From Hydrogenophaga sp. SL48 (GTDB lineage: Bacteria; Pseudomonadota; Gammaproteobacteria; Burkholderiales; Burkholderiaceae_C): DNA of 64,000 nt. Location of the stretch: assembly GCF_021729865.1 (NCBI RefSeq), contig NZ_CP063400.1, positions 1-64,000 of the forward strand. Direction: 5' to 3'. How positions within the stretch are numbered: position 1 is the stretch's first letter; each line of letters begins with the position of its first letter. The notes below the pieces were generated by a model, which was given only the letters and a program-made list of their open reading frames with translations, was not told the origin of the DNA and ran no database searches. Below are positions 1-8,535 of the stretch, piece by piece. The position numbers and the translations under genes were made by a program.

Positions 1-3
1 TTA

Positions 4-80
4 AGGCTTGTGTGACACCTGCCCAGCCGCACAAGCGGTCGAGCACCCTCACTGCTGTCGGGCAGGTGTTGCATAAGCCT
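4..80. repeat. Imperfect inverted repeat at the putative oriIS end of IS91 copy 1
   Basis: Arms 4-24 and 60-80 pair as an imperfect inverted repeat; AGGCTT and ACACCTGCCC are exact in both arms, with a 5-nt mismatch block between them. The same structure lies at 14417-14493 in copy 2. IS91-type origin ends typically hold such subterminal palindromes next to a CTTG/GTTC target; a CTTG is present at 7-10. The role is inferred. Confidence 0.5.
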
Positions 81-341
81 CGAGGGAGGAAACCGCGGCG
101 ACCGCTACGGTAGTTGTCGAGCGCGGTGGCTATGGCGATTGCTCTACGCTTGCGTCGCGAGTTGGCGGCCTACGACTGAGCATCGACACCTCATCGATGA
201 CCGCAGGCGCCCGTGCGTGTGCCACTTCGATACGGCAGCAGCTCTTGGCCGAGCCTGCGCAGACGCTGACCAGGCGACGCACGCAGCAGCCCACCGAACG
301 CCATGTCCAGCGTCGAGTTGATCGGCGGTGTTCGAGCGTGG

Positions 342-1523
342 TCATGATGCCGGCGGCGCCCGAATCGAGCAGTCGCGCAAGAAGACCTGCAGCACCGTCA
401 TCGCGTGGCCGCAGTGCGCGCAGACGAAGGTCGGACGTGGCGAGTCCAAGCCATCGGTGGCCGGCGCTTGCGGCGATGACGGCGTCACCTGCAACAACTG
501 GCGCGCCAGCGCCAGGTTGTCCCGCCGGTTGCTGTTGGCCAGCAGGCCGTAGTGCCGAATCCGGTGGAAGCCGCCCGGCAGCACATGCAGCAGGAAGCGG
601 CGCATGAACTCCTGCGGGCTCAGCGTCATCGCCTTGTGGCGCGTCTTCCCTGTGGCGCGATAGTCCTTCCAGCGGAAGGTGACACCGCGCTCGTCCATCG
701 CCAGCAGCCGGCTGTTGGAGATGGCCACGCGGTGCGTGTATCGCGACAGGTAGGCCAGCACCGCCTGCGGCCCGGCGAATGGCCGCTTGGCATAGACCAC
801 CCACTCGCACTGGCGCAGCGGCGCAAGCCAGGCCTTGAAGGTCACGGGTTCAGCCAGCGCCGCGTGTTCACCGAAGAACCTGAGTGCGCCGCCATCGTGC
901 AGCCGCTGCAGTTCCTCCAGGAAGCGGCGCCTGAACAGCCGCGACAGCACGCGCACCGGCAGGAAGAACCCCGGGCGGCAGGCTACCCAAGTCTTGCCGT
1001 CGGGCGCAAACCCGCCGCCTGGCACGATGCCGTGCACGTGCGGGTGGTGGGTCAGTGCCGAGCCCCAGGTGTGCAGCACCAGTGTGGCGCCGATGTGGGC
1101 GCCCAAGTGCTTGGGATCGGCCGCGATACGCTGCAGCGTCTCGGCGGCGATGTCGAACAGCAAGCCGTACAGCGCCGCCTTGTTCTGGTACGCGATGTCG
1201 GCGATCGGTGCAGGCAGCGTGAAGACCACGTGGTAGTACTCCACCGGCAGCAGATCGGCCTGGCGCGCATCCAGCCAGCGCTTGGCTGCGCTGCTCTGGC
1301 ACTTCGGACAGTGCCGGTTGCGGCACGAGTTGTAGGAGACCTCGTCTTGGCCGCAGCCGTCGCAGCGCAGGACATGGCCACCCAGTGCCGCCGTGCGGCA
1401 CTGGGTGATGGCCGACATCACCTTGAGCTGCGCCAGGCTCAGGTGACCACGCTGGGCGTCAGGCCAGGCGGGTCCATGGGCACGGAAGATGTCGGCGACC
1501 TCCAGGGCGAGTCGCCCCTGCAC
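342..1523 (-). CDS. IS91-family HUH transposase
   Basis: Rolling-circle transposase of 393 residues, normal length for the family. The N-terminal zinc-binding domain has CDGCGQ and CRNRHCPKCQ. The metal-binding HUH motif is in HPHVHGIVPGGG near residue 160. The tyrosine-containing segment YLSRYTHRVAIS sits near residue 260 and contains the candidate nucleophiles. A C-terminal CAHCGH pair suggests a second zinc site. It starts 12 bp after the integrase stop, so the two genes are probably co-transcribed. The copy at 14755-15936 is identical at protein level. No frameshift or missing catalytic residue is apparent, so the element is plausibly active. Confidence 0.92.
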   Translation of the reverse strand: MQGRLALEVADIFRAHGPAWPDAQRGHLSLAQLKVMSAITQCRTAALGGHVLRCDGCGQDEVSYNSCRNRHCPKCQSSAAKRWLDARQADLLPVEYYHVVFTLPAPIADIAYQNKAALYGLLFDIAAETLQRIAADPKHLGAHIGATLVLHTWGSALTHHPHVHGIVPGGGFAPDGKTWVACRPGFFLPVRVLSRLFRRRFLEELQRLHDGGALRFFGEHAALAEPVTFKAWLAPLRQCEWVVYAKRPFAGPQAVLAYLSRYTHRVAISNSRLLAMDERGVTFRWKDYRATGKTRHKAMTLSPQEFMRRFLLHVLPGGFHRIRHYGLLANSNRRDNLALARQLLQVTPSSPQAPATDGLDSPRPTFVCAHCGHAMTVLQVFLRDCSIRAPPAS

Positions 1524-1535
1524 GATGGCGTACGA

Positions 1536-2471
1536 CTACAGGGCTGGCGGCTGCGGTGCAGGTTCGGGCGCTGGTTCGCCTGCGGGCTTGGCGGACGTGT
1601 GATCCAGAGGGCTGATGACCCGGCGCAGCAGGTCGGTGGCCACGGCGGCGTACAGGGTCGTGGTGTCCAGCCGCTTGTGCCCGAGCAGCACCTGGATGAC
1701 ACGGATATCGACCTTCTGCTCCAGCAGGTGGGTGGCAAAGGCATGGCGCAGGCCGTGCGGGGTGATGCGCTTGTCGATGCCGGCCGTCGCGGCGGCCAGG
1801 TGCACGGCGCGGTTGAGCTGGCGCGCGGTCACGTGATCGGTGGGGTCCAGGCCCGGGAACAGCCAACCACCGTGCCGGATCTTGCCCTGGGCATGGCCAA
1901 GCCTCCACCAGGCACGCAGCCGCTCCAGCAGCACGGGGCTGAGCATGGCGTAGCGATCCTTGCGGCCTTTGCCCTGCTCCACGCGCAGTGTCATGCGCTC
2001 GCCGTCGATGTCGCCGACCTTGAGCGAGACGACTTCGCTGACGCGCAGGCCCGCGCCATAGGCCACCGACATGGCAGCCTGGTGCTTGAGGTTGGGCGCG
2101 GCGGCGATCAGGCGGCCGACTTCCTCGGGACTCAGGATCACCGGCAACTTGCGCGGCACGGCCACGTTCGTCATCTTGAGCATGAGCTCCGGCCGGCCCA
2201 GCGTGATGTCGAAGAAGAACTTCAGCCCGGTGATGGTGGCGTTGATGGTGACTGGGCCGGTGCCGGTGTCCACCAGGTGCAACTGGAAGCGGCGCAGATC
2301 CTCGGCGGTGGCGGTGTGCGGCGAGCGGCCGAGGAAGGTGGCGAGCTTGCGCACGGCGCGGATGTAGCCGTCCTGCGTGTGCTCTGCGAACTGGCGCATG
2401 CGCATGTCGTCGAGCATGCGTTGGCGCAGCGGCGAGACGGCCGCGGATGGGGTCGGGGTGCAAATGTCCAT
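1536..2471 (-). CDS. Tyrosine recombinase (integrase) of the IS91-type element
   Basis: Site-specific recombinase of 311 residues with an N-terminal SAM-like core-binding domain (about residues 15-100) and a C-terminal catalytic domain. Catalytic signatures are visible: first arginine in GAGLRVSE, the HGLRHAFATHLL box, LGHKRLDTTT, and the tyrosine in LYAAV. A proline/alanine-rich tail (PAGEPAPEPAPQPP) ends the protein. Such integrases are frequent companions of IS91-type transposases; their exact part in transposition is not established here. Upstream, a CGAGGC/GCCTCG hairpin (2491-2507) lies in the leader. Confidence 0.9.
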   Translation of the reverse strand: MDICTPTPSAAVSPLRQRMLDDMRMRQFAEHTQDGYIRAVRKLATFLGRSPHTATAEDLRRFQLHLVDTGTGPVTINATITGLKFFFDITLGRPELMLKMTNVAVPRKLPVILSPEEVGRLIAAAPNLKHQAAMSVAYGAGLRVSEVVSLKVGDIDGERMTLRVEQGKGRKDRYAMLSPVLLERLRAWWRLGHAQGKIRHGGWLFPGLDPTDHVTARQLNRAVHLAAATAGIDKRITPHGLRHAFATHLLEQKVDIRVIQVLLGHKRLDTTTLYAAVATDLLRRVISPLDHTSAKPAGEPAPEPAPQPPAL

Positions 2472-2825
2472 GATCCTGCTCCTGCGTGACCGAGGCGGAT
2501 TGCCTCGACCGCCAACATCGCAGAATCACGGGCGCAACGAAACGCCACCAACGTAGCCGGAGCGTCTACCGCGCGAGCGGTTTAGTCCTCCGCTGCACTG
2601 CTGATCCTCAGTTGCGCAAAGTCGGTCCCAGGCTGATCTGAGTCACTCGGGAACCGCAGTGCCGAACAGTAGAGAGCGTCACCAGCGGTCATTCAGCCAT
2701 TGGCCATGCAAGCGACCGCTTCACTACCAAGACCGGGTACTCGGAGTTGGATGGCACCAAGTCCTGGGTGAAGGACCGGTTTCGCATGGGACGAAGTGAC
2801 ACTCCCGACCCAAAGTAGCCGACCG

Positions 2826-3020
2826 CGACTTTTCGCTGGCTGGCTGATCTGTAGTGGAAGCGGATACTGCAATGCGCTCGCCCTTATCTCGGAGCAGACC
2901 ACGCCTGCGAGTCCGGGCTCGCAATGCCTGCTCGCGCAACAGCCTCTTGATGCGGTGCAGCCCGCAGGTCAGGACTTGCTCCAGCACGTCGCGCCATACG
3001 CGCCGGGCGCCGCAGGTGCC
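2826..3020 (-). pseudogene. IS3-family OrfB transposase fragment
   Basis: About 65 codons on the minus strand read GARRVWRDVLEQ...CGLHRIKRLLREQALRAR, which I recognise as the region just before the DDE core of IS3-family OrfB (typical: YGARRVWRDVL, CGLHRIERLMREQALRARPRRR). Similarity stops on both sides and no DDE residues follow, so only a scrap remains. It sits between IS91 copy 1 and the ABC-3C operon and shows that this stretch has been an insertion target before. The rest of 2589-3227 holds nothing else that I recognise. Confidence 0.6.
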
Positions 3021-3227
3021 TGGCATAAAGACCGTCTCGCGAGACCCGGCCCATCGTGCAGGATGGAAAGCCGCAGCCGAGTACGGAAGGTCGTGAGCGC
3101 TGATAGAGCACAGCACAAACAGCTGTCTGACACCACTTTCCTGGCGAAGCACGGGCGCTTCGCTCGTCGCCTGTCATGTACAGTCCTACAAGAGGCGAAC
3201 ACAAAATGAAACAGATGGAGGGAGCTC

Positions 3228-4490
3228 ATGACGACGGAGAGCTGCGCGGAGAAGGTTGGTCATATAAGCCGTGAGGCCGGCGACAAAACCAAAGGTTTTC
3301 GCTTTCAAAAGCTCCGGGCCGCAATCCGCTTCCTCCAGCGGGTGCAGGAGAACAAGGACGGTCAGGTCCTTTGTGCCATGGAGTTCATGGAGGACTCCGT
3401 CCTCTTTGACGGTTCCGATACTTCGCCAGTAAGTGGCGAAGAGAACAAGTACTACAGCTCAGGCCTTAGCTTCAATTCCGCTGCGGTTAAAAACACATTA
3501 GTCGCATTTCTCGACCTCTATTTTTCCTTCGGCCGCTCTAAGGATTTGAAGCTGGGCGTTTATGCATCGGCGACAGTTGCGCAAGAACGAATGTCAGCCG
3601 AATTCAGGAGCGAACTAGGGTTTGAACCAAAACAAAAGTTCTACGACATCCTGAAGAAGCTCACACAACAAGAAGAGCTTGATGATGAGGACAAGGCTGT
3701 CGCTTTTGCCTTAGCCAAGGACGTGTACTTTGGCGAGTACGCTGACGCCTCTAAAGGCTATAGAACATTACTTGAATCGATGGCTGAGGCGGAGTTTATA
3801 AACTTCCTGACGTCCATTGATTGGATGGTAGCAAGTGATTCAAACGATAGCCTTGAGGCCGAAGCGGTCCAATTGATTCGAGCCTGTAGATTTTACAACC
3901 ATCGTCATTCAGATTTGGAAAACTTCATTCTCTCCAATCTAATAGATGAAATTGAGAAACGCTCCTGTTCAAAATCTCCACTAGATCGACTTGTCAACAC
4001 TGACACGCTGAGAAGCATTTTTAATGAAATTATATTCAAATCCGCTCTTTCAGACCAAGTAGAAGACCCTGCCGTCGATGAGTGGGATGATATTGGTAAC
4101 ACAGACTTCCGAAATCTCTCAGACAAAATTTTGGCAGTGTGCCCGAATTTCAATCCGCGATTATTAAAGGTGCTTGCAAAGAACTGCAGCCTCGCTAGGA
4201 AAGTGGAAGCAGAAGGTGCACGAGAGATGAAGGCCCTCCTGCGTAGAATTCTTGATGTTTGTGAATTGCCACTCATCCAAAAGTGCGCTACCGCTACAAG
4301 CTTCACTGAGCAAGAAGTAACAAACATCATTGACGACCTCACTTTAATCGCCAAAAGCCACATAACTAGCCTGAGCTCACGTTATCGTTATGCTCCTCGT
4401 GATAGTCATGCAGTGAGAGGTGCAGTTCTAACGCTGTTTGACGATTGCTTCCTGGCATTCGATGAGGGGATGAACGATGCTCGACAGTGA
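3228..4490 (+). CDS. ABC-3C effector candidate with Cap4/DUF4297-like nuclease domain
   Basis: First gene of a three-gene operon. The N-terminus (residues 20-120) has the layout of DUF4297/Cap4-type PD-(D/E)xK nucleases: KGFRFQ near residue 22, acidic residues E52/D56, and EENK at 71-74 where the family has its QVK-type lysine, followed by a predicted helix and a VYASAT strand. The remaining 300 residues are helical and would be the C-terminal module that couples effectors to the ATPase in ABC three-component systems. Start chosen from GGAGGGAGCTC just before the ATG. It overlaps the next gene by 14 bp. Base composition is visibly more AT-rich than its surroundings, a sign of transfer. Nuclease assignment is by pattern only. 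Confidence 0.55.
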   Translation: MTTESCAEKVGHISREAGDKTKGFRFQKLRAAIRFLQRVQENKDGQVLCAMEFMEDSVLFDGSDTSPVSGEENKYYSSGLSFNSAAVKNTLVAFLDLYFSFGRSKDLKLGVYASATVAQERMSAEFRSELGFEPKQKFYDILKKLTQQEELDDEDKAVAFALAKDVYFGEYADASKGYRTLLESMAEAEFINFLTSIDWMVASDSNDSLEAEAVQLIRACRFYNHRHSDLENFILSNLIDEIEKRSCSKSPLDRLVNTDTLRSIFNEIIFKSALSDQVEDPAVDEWDDIGNTDFRNLSDKILAVCPNFNPRLLKVLAKNCSLARKVEAEGAREMKALLRRILDVCELPLIQKCATATSFTEQEVTNIIDDLTLIAKSHITSLSSRYRYAPRDSHAVRGAVLTLFDDCFLAFDEGMNDARQ

Positions 4491-5040
4491 AAAACTCTCT
4501 GGAGACCTGCCACGAGGCCCTCACAAAAACAAGCGCCCATTGTTTTTTATTTCCGGGGAAGATTTTTATTTCCTAGCATACTCCATCCTCCTGGCTCTGG
4601 AGCTATTGGGCGGAAGTGCTCGCCGAATTAGAGACCACCGGAAAATTGCCTATTTGGTTCAGTTTTTAGGCGACTCCCATCTTGTCGATATTTTAGAGCG
4701 CACGCAAAACTCAAAAATAGTGAATGCTGTTGACCGCGAGTTGCTTTTCTCAAGCTATACGACGGCAGAGCTGCACAAGCGCGAGGTCTTTAAAATCATA
4801 TTTTCTCTGGAACGAAAAGGTTTTCTCCAGATGCTTCGGACGCAAAACCTTGAGGTGCTTGACATCTCATTGGTCGCCGAAAAAATACCGAAAGATTTTT
4901 TGAAGGATGCATCGTTTCATGAAGAGAGAGACAACGCGGAGAAGTTGAAAAGACTGGTTCCAAGGCTTTCAATTCTATCGTTTGATGGTTTGTTGGAACG
5001 GCTTTATATGGACAGAGGGGTTCGTGTATGGGTTTCCTAA
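4477..5040 (+). CDS. ABC-3C middle-component-like protein
   Basis: Small 187-residue protein with no catalytic motif that I can recognise. A helical segment FYFLAYSILLALELLGG near residue 30 and a segment ending LERKGFL near residue 110 resemble the winged-helix-like middle components of ABC-3C systems, which link effector and ATPase. The assignment rests mainly on position: it overlaps the upstream effector by 14 bp and the downstream ATPase by 13 bp, so the three genes are translationally coupled. Composition is AT-rich like its partners. An unrelated adaptor or immunity role cannot be excluded. Confidence 0.5.
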   Translation: MLDSEKLSGDLPRGPHKNKRPLFFISGEDFYFLAYSILLALELLGGSARRIRDHRKIAYLVQFLGDSHLVDILERTQNSKIVNAVDRELLFSSYTTAELHKREVFKIIFSLERKGFLQMLRTQNLEVLDISLVAEKIPKDFLKDASFHEERDNAEKLKRLVPRLSILSFDGLLERLYMDRGVRVWVS

Positions 5041-6965
5041 GTATCAAGAAGGTCTCTTATATAGGCGACAATTACTACTTTGACTCGCCTACCTTAGCCG
5101 ATGGAATATCTATCATCGAAGGTCCGAATGGGAGTGGGAAGTCGACGTTCTTCAATCTTATATACTACGGGCTTGGTGGGCGTGTTGAAGAATTCGACCC
5201 AGATGCTGCGGAAAAGCATATTCAGGTCGTAAATGACACGAATAATCTGGTTCGTCTCGTTATTGGTGTGGATGGTGAACTGTTCACACTTAGCCGACGG
5301 TTGAGAGATACGAGCATCACGGTGATGAAGGCTCCTCATGATGCTGACGGCGTTATCGAGGAACTGCAAGCGAACACGTATCCAATACATCGGCGTGATG
5401 ATTGCAAGACATTCTCCGACTGGCTCTTGGAAAAGCTGAACATCCCTGTTGTTGACATCTTTCAGGGTGGAAAACAGTTCAAACTTAATTTCACCGACCT
5501 TGCTAGGCTGATCTACCATAATCAAAGCCCCGACCCCAATGGTATTTATAAACCAGCTGATGTAGCCGGCCCTTATAGTGACTCCTTGGAAATTCGTCGG
5601 GCTATTTTCCAAATTTTGGTTGGCAAAACCTTGATGGAGCTCTATGCTGCCGTTGGGGTTCTCAAGAATGCTGAGCGTGACTATGTAGCCGCCAAGGCTG
5701 TCTATAGTGAGTATGAGGATATTGTTAATCATCTGCTACGGGCAAGTGGTGTAAATGAGGTCTCTAACGTCAAGACACTTGGCACTCGTATTGAGGAACT
5801 TGAATCTCAGATTGAGGCCTTACTGAAGTCTCGAAAGGCGTTCTCCCTTGGCCAGTTGGGTAATGCTCAAGCAAAAAGTGCACTAGATGCCGAGATGCAA
5901 CAGGTCCGTGAGCTAGAATTGGAGCGGCGGACTATTGATGAAAGTCGTGAACAACTGGCTAGTGAGGCAGGAAGGCTTCAGGATGTAGAGCGAGCCCTAC
6001 AGTCGGACATTCAACGAATAAATAAAGTAATTTACGCTCATAGGCAATTAAACCTCTTCTCAGGGGATACCTGCCCGTACTGCCTGAATGATGTAATGAG
6101 AGCTCCTGGACATTGCATTTGTGGGAATGGAGTTCAAGAACAGGAGTATCAGCGATTCTTCTACAGTCCAGCCGAGTATCTGGAGATTTTAAAGAGTAAG
6201 ACAAAGGCTCTTGATACCCTGCGCTTAGCGATACAAGGCGTTCGAGAAGAGCACACCCATTTGGTTGTAAAGCGGGAGCAGGTCTTAGGATCAATTACGG
6301 TTAAGCGTAAGCGAATTGAAGAAGCAGGATTAGTTCCAGACCGGGTCGAGAGTGCTATGGAGGAAATTGATGAAAAAATCCTCGATGCCCGTGGCAAACT
6401 CTCAAAATCTCAAGAAGCTCTTGCATTAGAGAGCAAATTGAGTAGTCTTCTCACGCGTCAGAAAAATCAGAAGTTAGCCGTTGACACCGCTAGGCTAACT
6501 GTACAGCGACTTGATAGTGAGTCGAGTGACGAACTGCAGACGCAGGTTAAAGACTTTGATAGGGTCTATAACGACTTCATGACCTCAGTCGTTACAGACT
6601 GCCGGAGTGCGTCAATTGACTCACAAACCTACCTACCGCTTATCAATAATGGGCAGTATCGAGAGCATAGTGCCAAGGTTCCGAAGCGGTTTCTTTACTA
6701 CCTCGGTTTGCTGCAGCTGGCTTTATTGTCGGACATCCCATTCCCACGGCTCCTGCTAGTCGATACGCCGGAAACCGCGGGGATTGATTTGGATGCGCTG
6801 ATGAAAATGCTGCGTCAGATTGAAGCACTTGAAAATATCTGGGAGAAACCCTTCCAGATTATCTTCTCCACTGGGGTCGGGAAGTATCCACCGGAGTTCG
6901 ACACGAATGTGGTGCTCCGACTATCTGACGATGACAAGTTGCTGGTACGTCGGCATGAGCAGTGA
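5028..6965 (+). CDS. SMC/Rad50-like ABC ATPase of an ABC-3C-type system
   Basis: ATPase of 645 residues. Walker A is GPNGSGKST (residues 32-40). A long coiled coil of about 200-490 is interrupted by a zinc-hook-like cluster with C349, C352, C363 and C365 (CPYC then CIC). Walker B is RLLLVDTPE near residue 575, followed by a D-loop-like GIDLDALM. This is the architecture of Rad50-like ABC ATPases used in conflict systems, where ATP-driven DNA or RNA sensing is thought to license an effector. It is the last gene of the operon. A degenerate signature motif is expected but not clearly visible. Rad50 proper is unlikely given the length and the operon partners. Confidence 0.75.
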   Translation: MGFLSIKKVSYIGDNYYFDSPTLADGISIIEGPNGSGKSTFFNLIYYGLGGRVEEFDPDAAEKHIQVVNDTNNLVRLVIGVDGELFTLSRRLRDTSITVMKAPHDADGVIEELQANTYPIHRRDDCKTFSDWLLEKLNIPVVDIFQGGKQFKLNFTDLARLIYHNQSPDPNGIYKPADVAGPYSDSLEIRRAIFQILVGKTLMELYAAVGVLKNAERDYVAAKAVYSEYEDIVNHLLRASGVNEVSNVKTLGTRIEELESQIEALLKSRKAFSLGQLGNAQAKSALDAEMQQVRELELERRTIDESREQLASEAGRLQDVERALQSDIQRINKVIYAHRQLNLFSGDTCPYCLNDVMRAPGHCICGNGVQEQEYQRFFYSPAEYLEILKSKTKALDTLRLAIQGVREEHTHLVVKREQVLGSITVKRKRIEEAGLVPDRVESAMEEIDEKILDARGKLSKSQEALALESKLSSLLTRQKNQKLAVDTARLTVQRLDSESSDELQTQVKDFDRVYNDFMTSVVTDCRSASIDSQTYLPLINNGQYREHSAKVPKRFLYYLGLLQLALLSDIPFPRLLLVDTPETAGIDLDALMKMLRQIEALENIWEKPFQIIFSTGVGKYPPEFDTNVVLRLSDDDKLLVRRHEQ

Positions 6966-7025
6966 GAGCGATCAGCTCTAAATATCAGACTGAAGGGCAA
7001 CTCCTGCTCTGGTGGGGGGAAATGC

Positions 7026-7346
7026 ATGAGAAGCGTATCGGTACTGCTGCTAGCCTTCTGCTGCGGGGTGGCTTCTGCAGATACGACCGTGATCGAGGAC
7101 GGGTGCGTGAAGTACTTGGAAACGAGCAAGGTCTACAACGTTCGCGTCAACATTCTTGACGGGGAAGATCTTTGGCCAAAGTACAGCTGGGCAAATGTGC
7201 TCACGAAGTACGCTATCGTCTTCTGGGACAAGGACGAGGCCACGGTTATCGACATCAGCATCTTTGGCCTGTTGATGGATACCGGAGTCGAAGGAAAAGA
7301 TCTTCAAGGCCGGCGATGGAAAGTAGCCAAGCAGCCTTGGTGTTGA
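7026..7346 (+). CDS. Small secreted protein of unknown function
   Basis: A 106-residue protein with a clear signal peptide: MRSVSVLLLAFCCGVASA with likely cleavage after ASA. The mature part of about 88 residues has two cysteines (in DGCVKYLE and the C-terminal QPWC) that could form a disulfide. A GGTGGGGGGA stretch precedes the start. It lies 60 bp after the ABC-3C ATPase but returns to the higher GC of the surrounding DNA, so it is probably not part of that operon. I do not recognise the family. Confidence 0.6.
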   Translation: MRSVSVLLLAFCCGVASADTTVIEDGCVKYLETSKVYNVRVNILDGEDLWPKYSWANVLTKYAIVFWDKDEATVIDISIFGLLMDTGVEGKDLQGRRWKVAKQPWC

Positions 7347-7570
7347 GGATCAGGGACTTGCGGCCTTGACCGACGGCAACCGCTGCACTGCCGAACTTGA
7401 AAAATCGAAGGTCGCTTGAGGCTGAACTGAGTCACTCGATGTTGAGTCCTGAGCGGCGGCGACGTTCATCAATGGCCATTCGATGGTCCAGGTAAGGTAC
7501 GACCGCACTACCGCCGAAAGAAACATTGGTCAGCCTCGATACTTGCCATTTGTCTCTCCATCTCTGCACT

Positions 7571-8086
7571 GTGTTTGTCCTTCGCTGCACCCATAAGCTC
7601 CTCGACCGGCTGAACGCCACGCCTGATCCAGAGTCGGCACCGCCGGACACAGTCCTCGGCGACTGGTACGCCAATCTGATCCGCATTGGCCGAATCCAGG
7701 TTGTGCTCGCTGTCAGCGAGCGAAGCTTGCTGCCAGTAGTGGTGCCAGCACGGGATAGTCGAGCCCTCGTCCAGCGGCTCTGCGAGGCTCTGGAGCCGAT
7801 GCTCGCCGCCATAGGCGTTCCATCGGACGAAGCGACTGCCGAGCGCGGTGCAATGCAACATTGGGCAGTTGGAAAGACGGCAAACCGCAGAGTCCTGGGA
7901 TCGCTCAACGACTTGGCATTTCAGCTTCAAGTCGGGCTGCTCAACTTCCCGGATCGAACGCTGCTGTCGCAATCGCTCTGGTTAGCCAAGACGCCCCTGA
8001 AGGTCATAGACTACGGCGCACCCGACCAAGCCACACTCGCGGCGTTCGCTGCTCATCGGGCGCTGCAGGCGGTCATCAGCCGATGA
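7571..8086 (+). CDS. DUF6933 family protein
   Basis: I recognise the DUF6933 layout: an N-terminal FVLRCTHKLLDRL, then TVLGDWYANL, SERSLLPVVVPA, GKTANRRVLGSLNDL in the last third, and a helical tail. Function is unknown; members are short cytoplasmic proteins often found in islands. The frame is open from 7526, but homology begins at FVLRC, so I prefer the GTG at 7571; no strong ribosome site is seen for either start. Possibly a solo accessory gene. Confidence 0.65.
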   Translation: MFVLRCTHKLLDRLNATPDPESAPPDTVLGDWYANLIRIGRIQVVLAVSERSLLPVVVPARDSRALVQRLCEALEPMLAAIGVPSDEATAERGAMQHWAVGKTANRRVLGSLNDLAFQLQVGLLNFPDRTLLSQSLWLAKTPLKVIDYGAPDQATLAAFAAHRALQAVISR

Positions 8087-8337
8087 CCGCTTCACTCTGA
8101 AGCGAGCGACAACCAGCGACCCCTTGCTGCCGTTCGGGTTGCCGAAGTCGCCGCCTGAAACCGGTCGTTGACAAATTCGGTGTCGTCAACCGAGCCAACC
8201 GATGCGAGACCTGAAAACGGTCGCGCGACCGCGTGGAGATCGGGGCATCGCTGGTCGAATTTCGAAAGCTGGACAGCGTCAACCAGGATGGCCGCGCGGG
8301 GGGCGCCTGGCGCCGGTGCCGACGACCTCACGTGCGC

Positions 8338-8523
8338 GCGGCCGTGCTGCAGCGCCTGAATCGGCACCACGAAGCGGCCGAGCATTTCTCGGCTGCGCTA
8401 CGGGTCACGCCGAACAACGGCGTGTGGTGGATGGGGCTGGGAATGTCGCTAGCGGCCGAGGAGCGTAGCGACGTCGCGCGCGAGGCGTTCAACCGAGCCC
8501 GGGGGAGCGGGAACCTCTCGCCT
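8338..8523 (+). pseudogene. C-terminal TPR fragment (MshN-like)
   Basis: A 62-codon open stretch reads AAVLQRLNRHHEAAEHF...TPNNGVWWMGLGMSL...AREAFNRARGSGNLSP, a recognisable pair of tetratricopeptide units like the C-terminus of MshN-type pilus biogenesis proteins. There is no start or N-terminal membrane segment upstream, and the expected tail after NLSP is missing. It is a decayed fragment stranded next to the BON-domain protease, which it faces tail to tail. Confidence 0.55.
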
Positions 8524-8535
8524 TCCCCGCAGGCG

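Larger units (their letters stand above)
1..2588 (-). mobile_element. IS91-family element, copy 1
   Basis: A 2588-bp block that recurs at 14414-17001 in the same orientation with no difference that I can see. It carries an HUH-type transposase and an upstream tyrosine recombinase, both on the minus strand, the gene order of two-ORF IS91-type elements. The right edge is set by loss of identity after TTTAGTCC (2581-2588). Just inside it lies a small hairpin ACCGC-GCGA-GCGGT (2568-2581). The left edge cannot be fixed because the window begins exactly where the shared sequence begins. In IS91 elements the end downstream of the transposase is the replication origin end (oriIS), so here oriIS is on the left and terIS on the right. 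Confidence 0.85.

Noticed and set aside
552..2489. Long plus-strand open frame of 645 codons across IS91 (also at 14965-16902)
   Set aside because: It is a GC-driven shadow antisense to the transposase and integrase; composition is H/Q/R/V-rich with no family signature.
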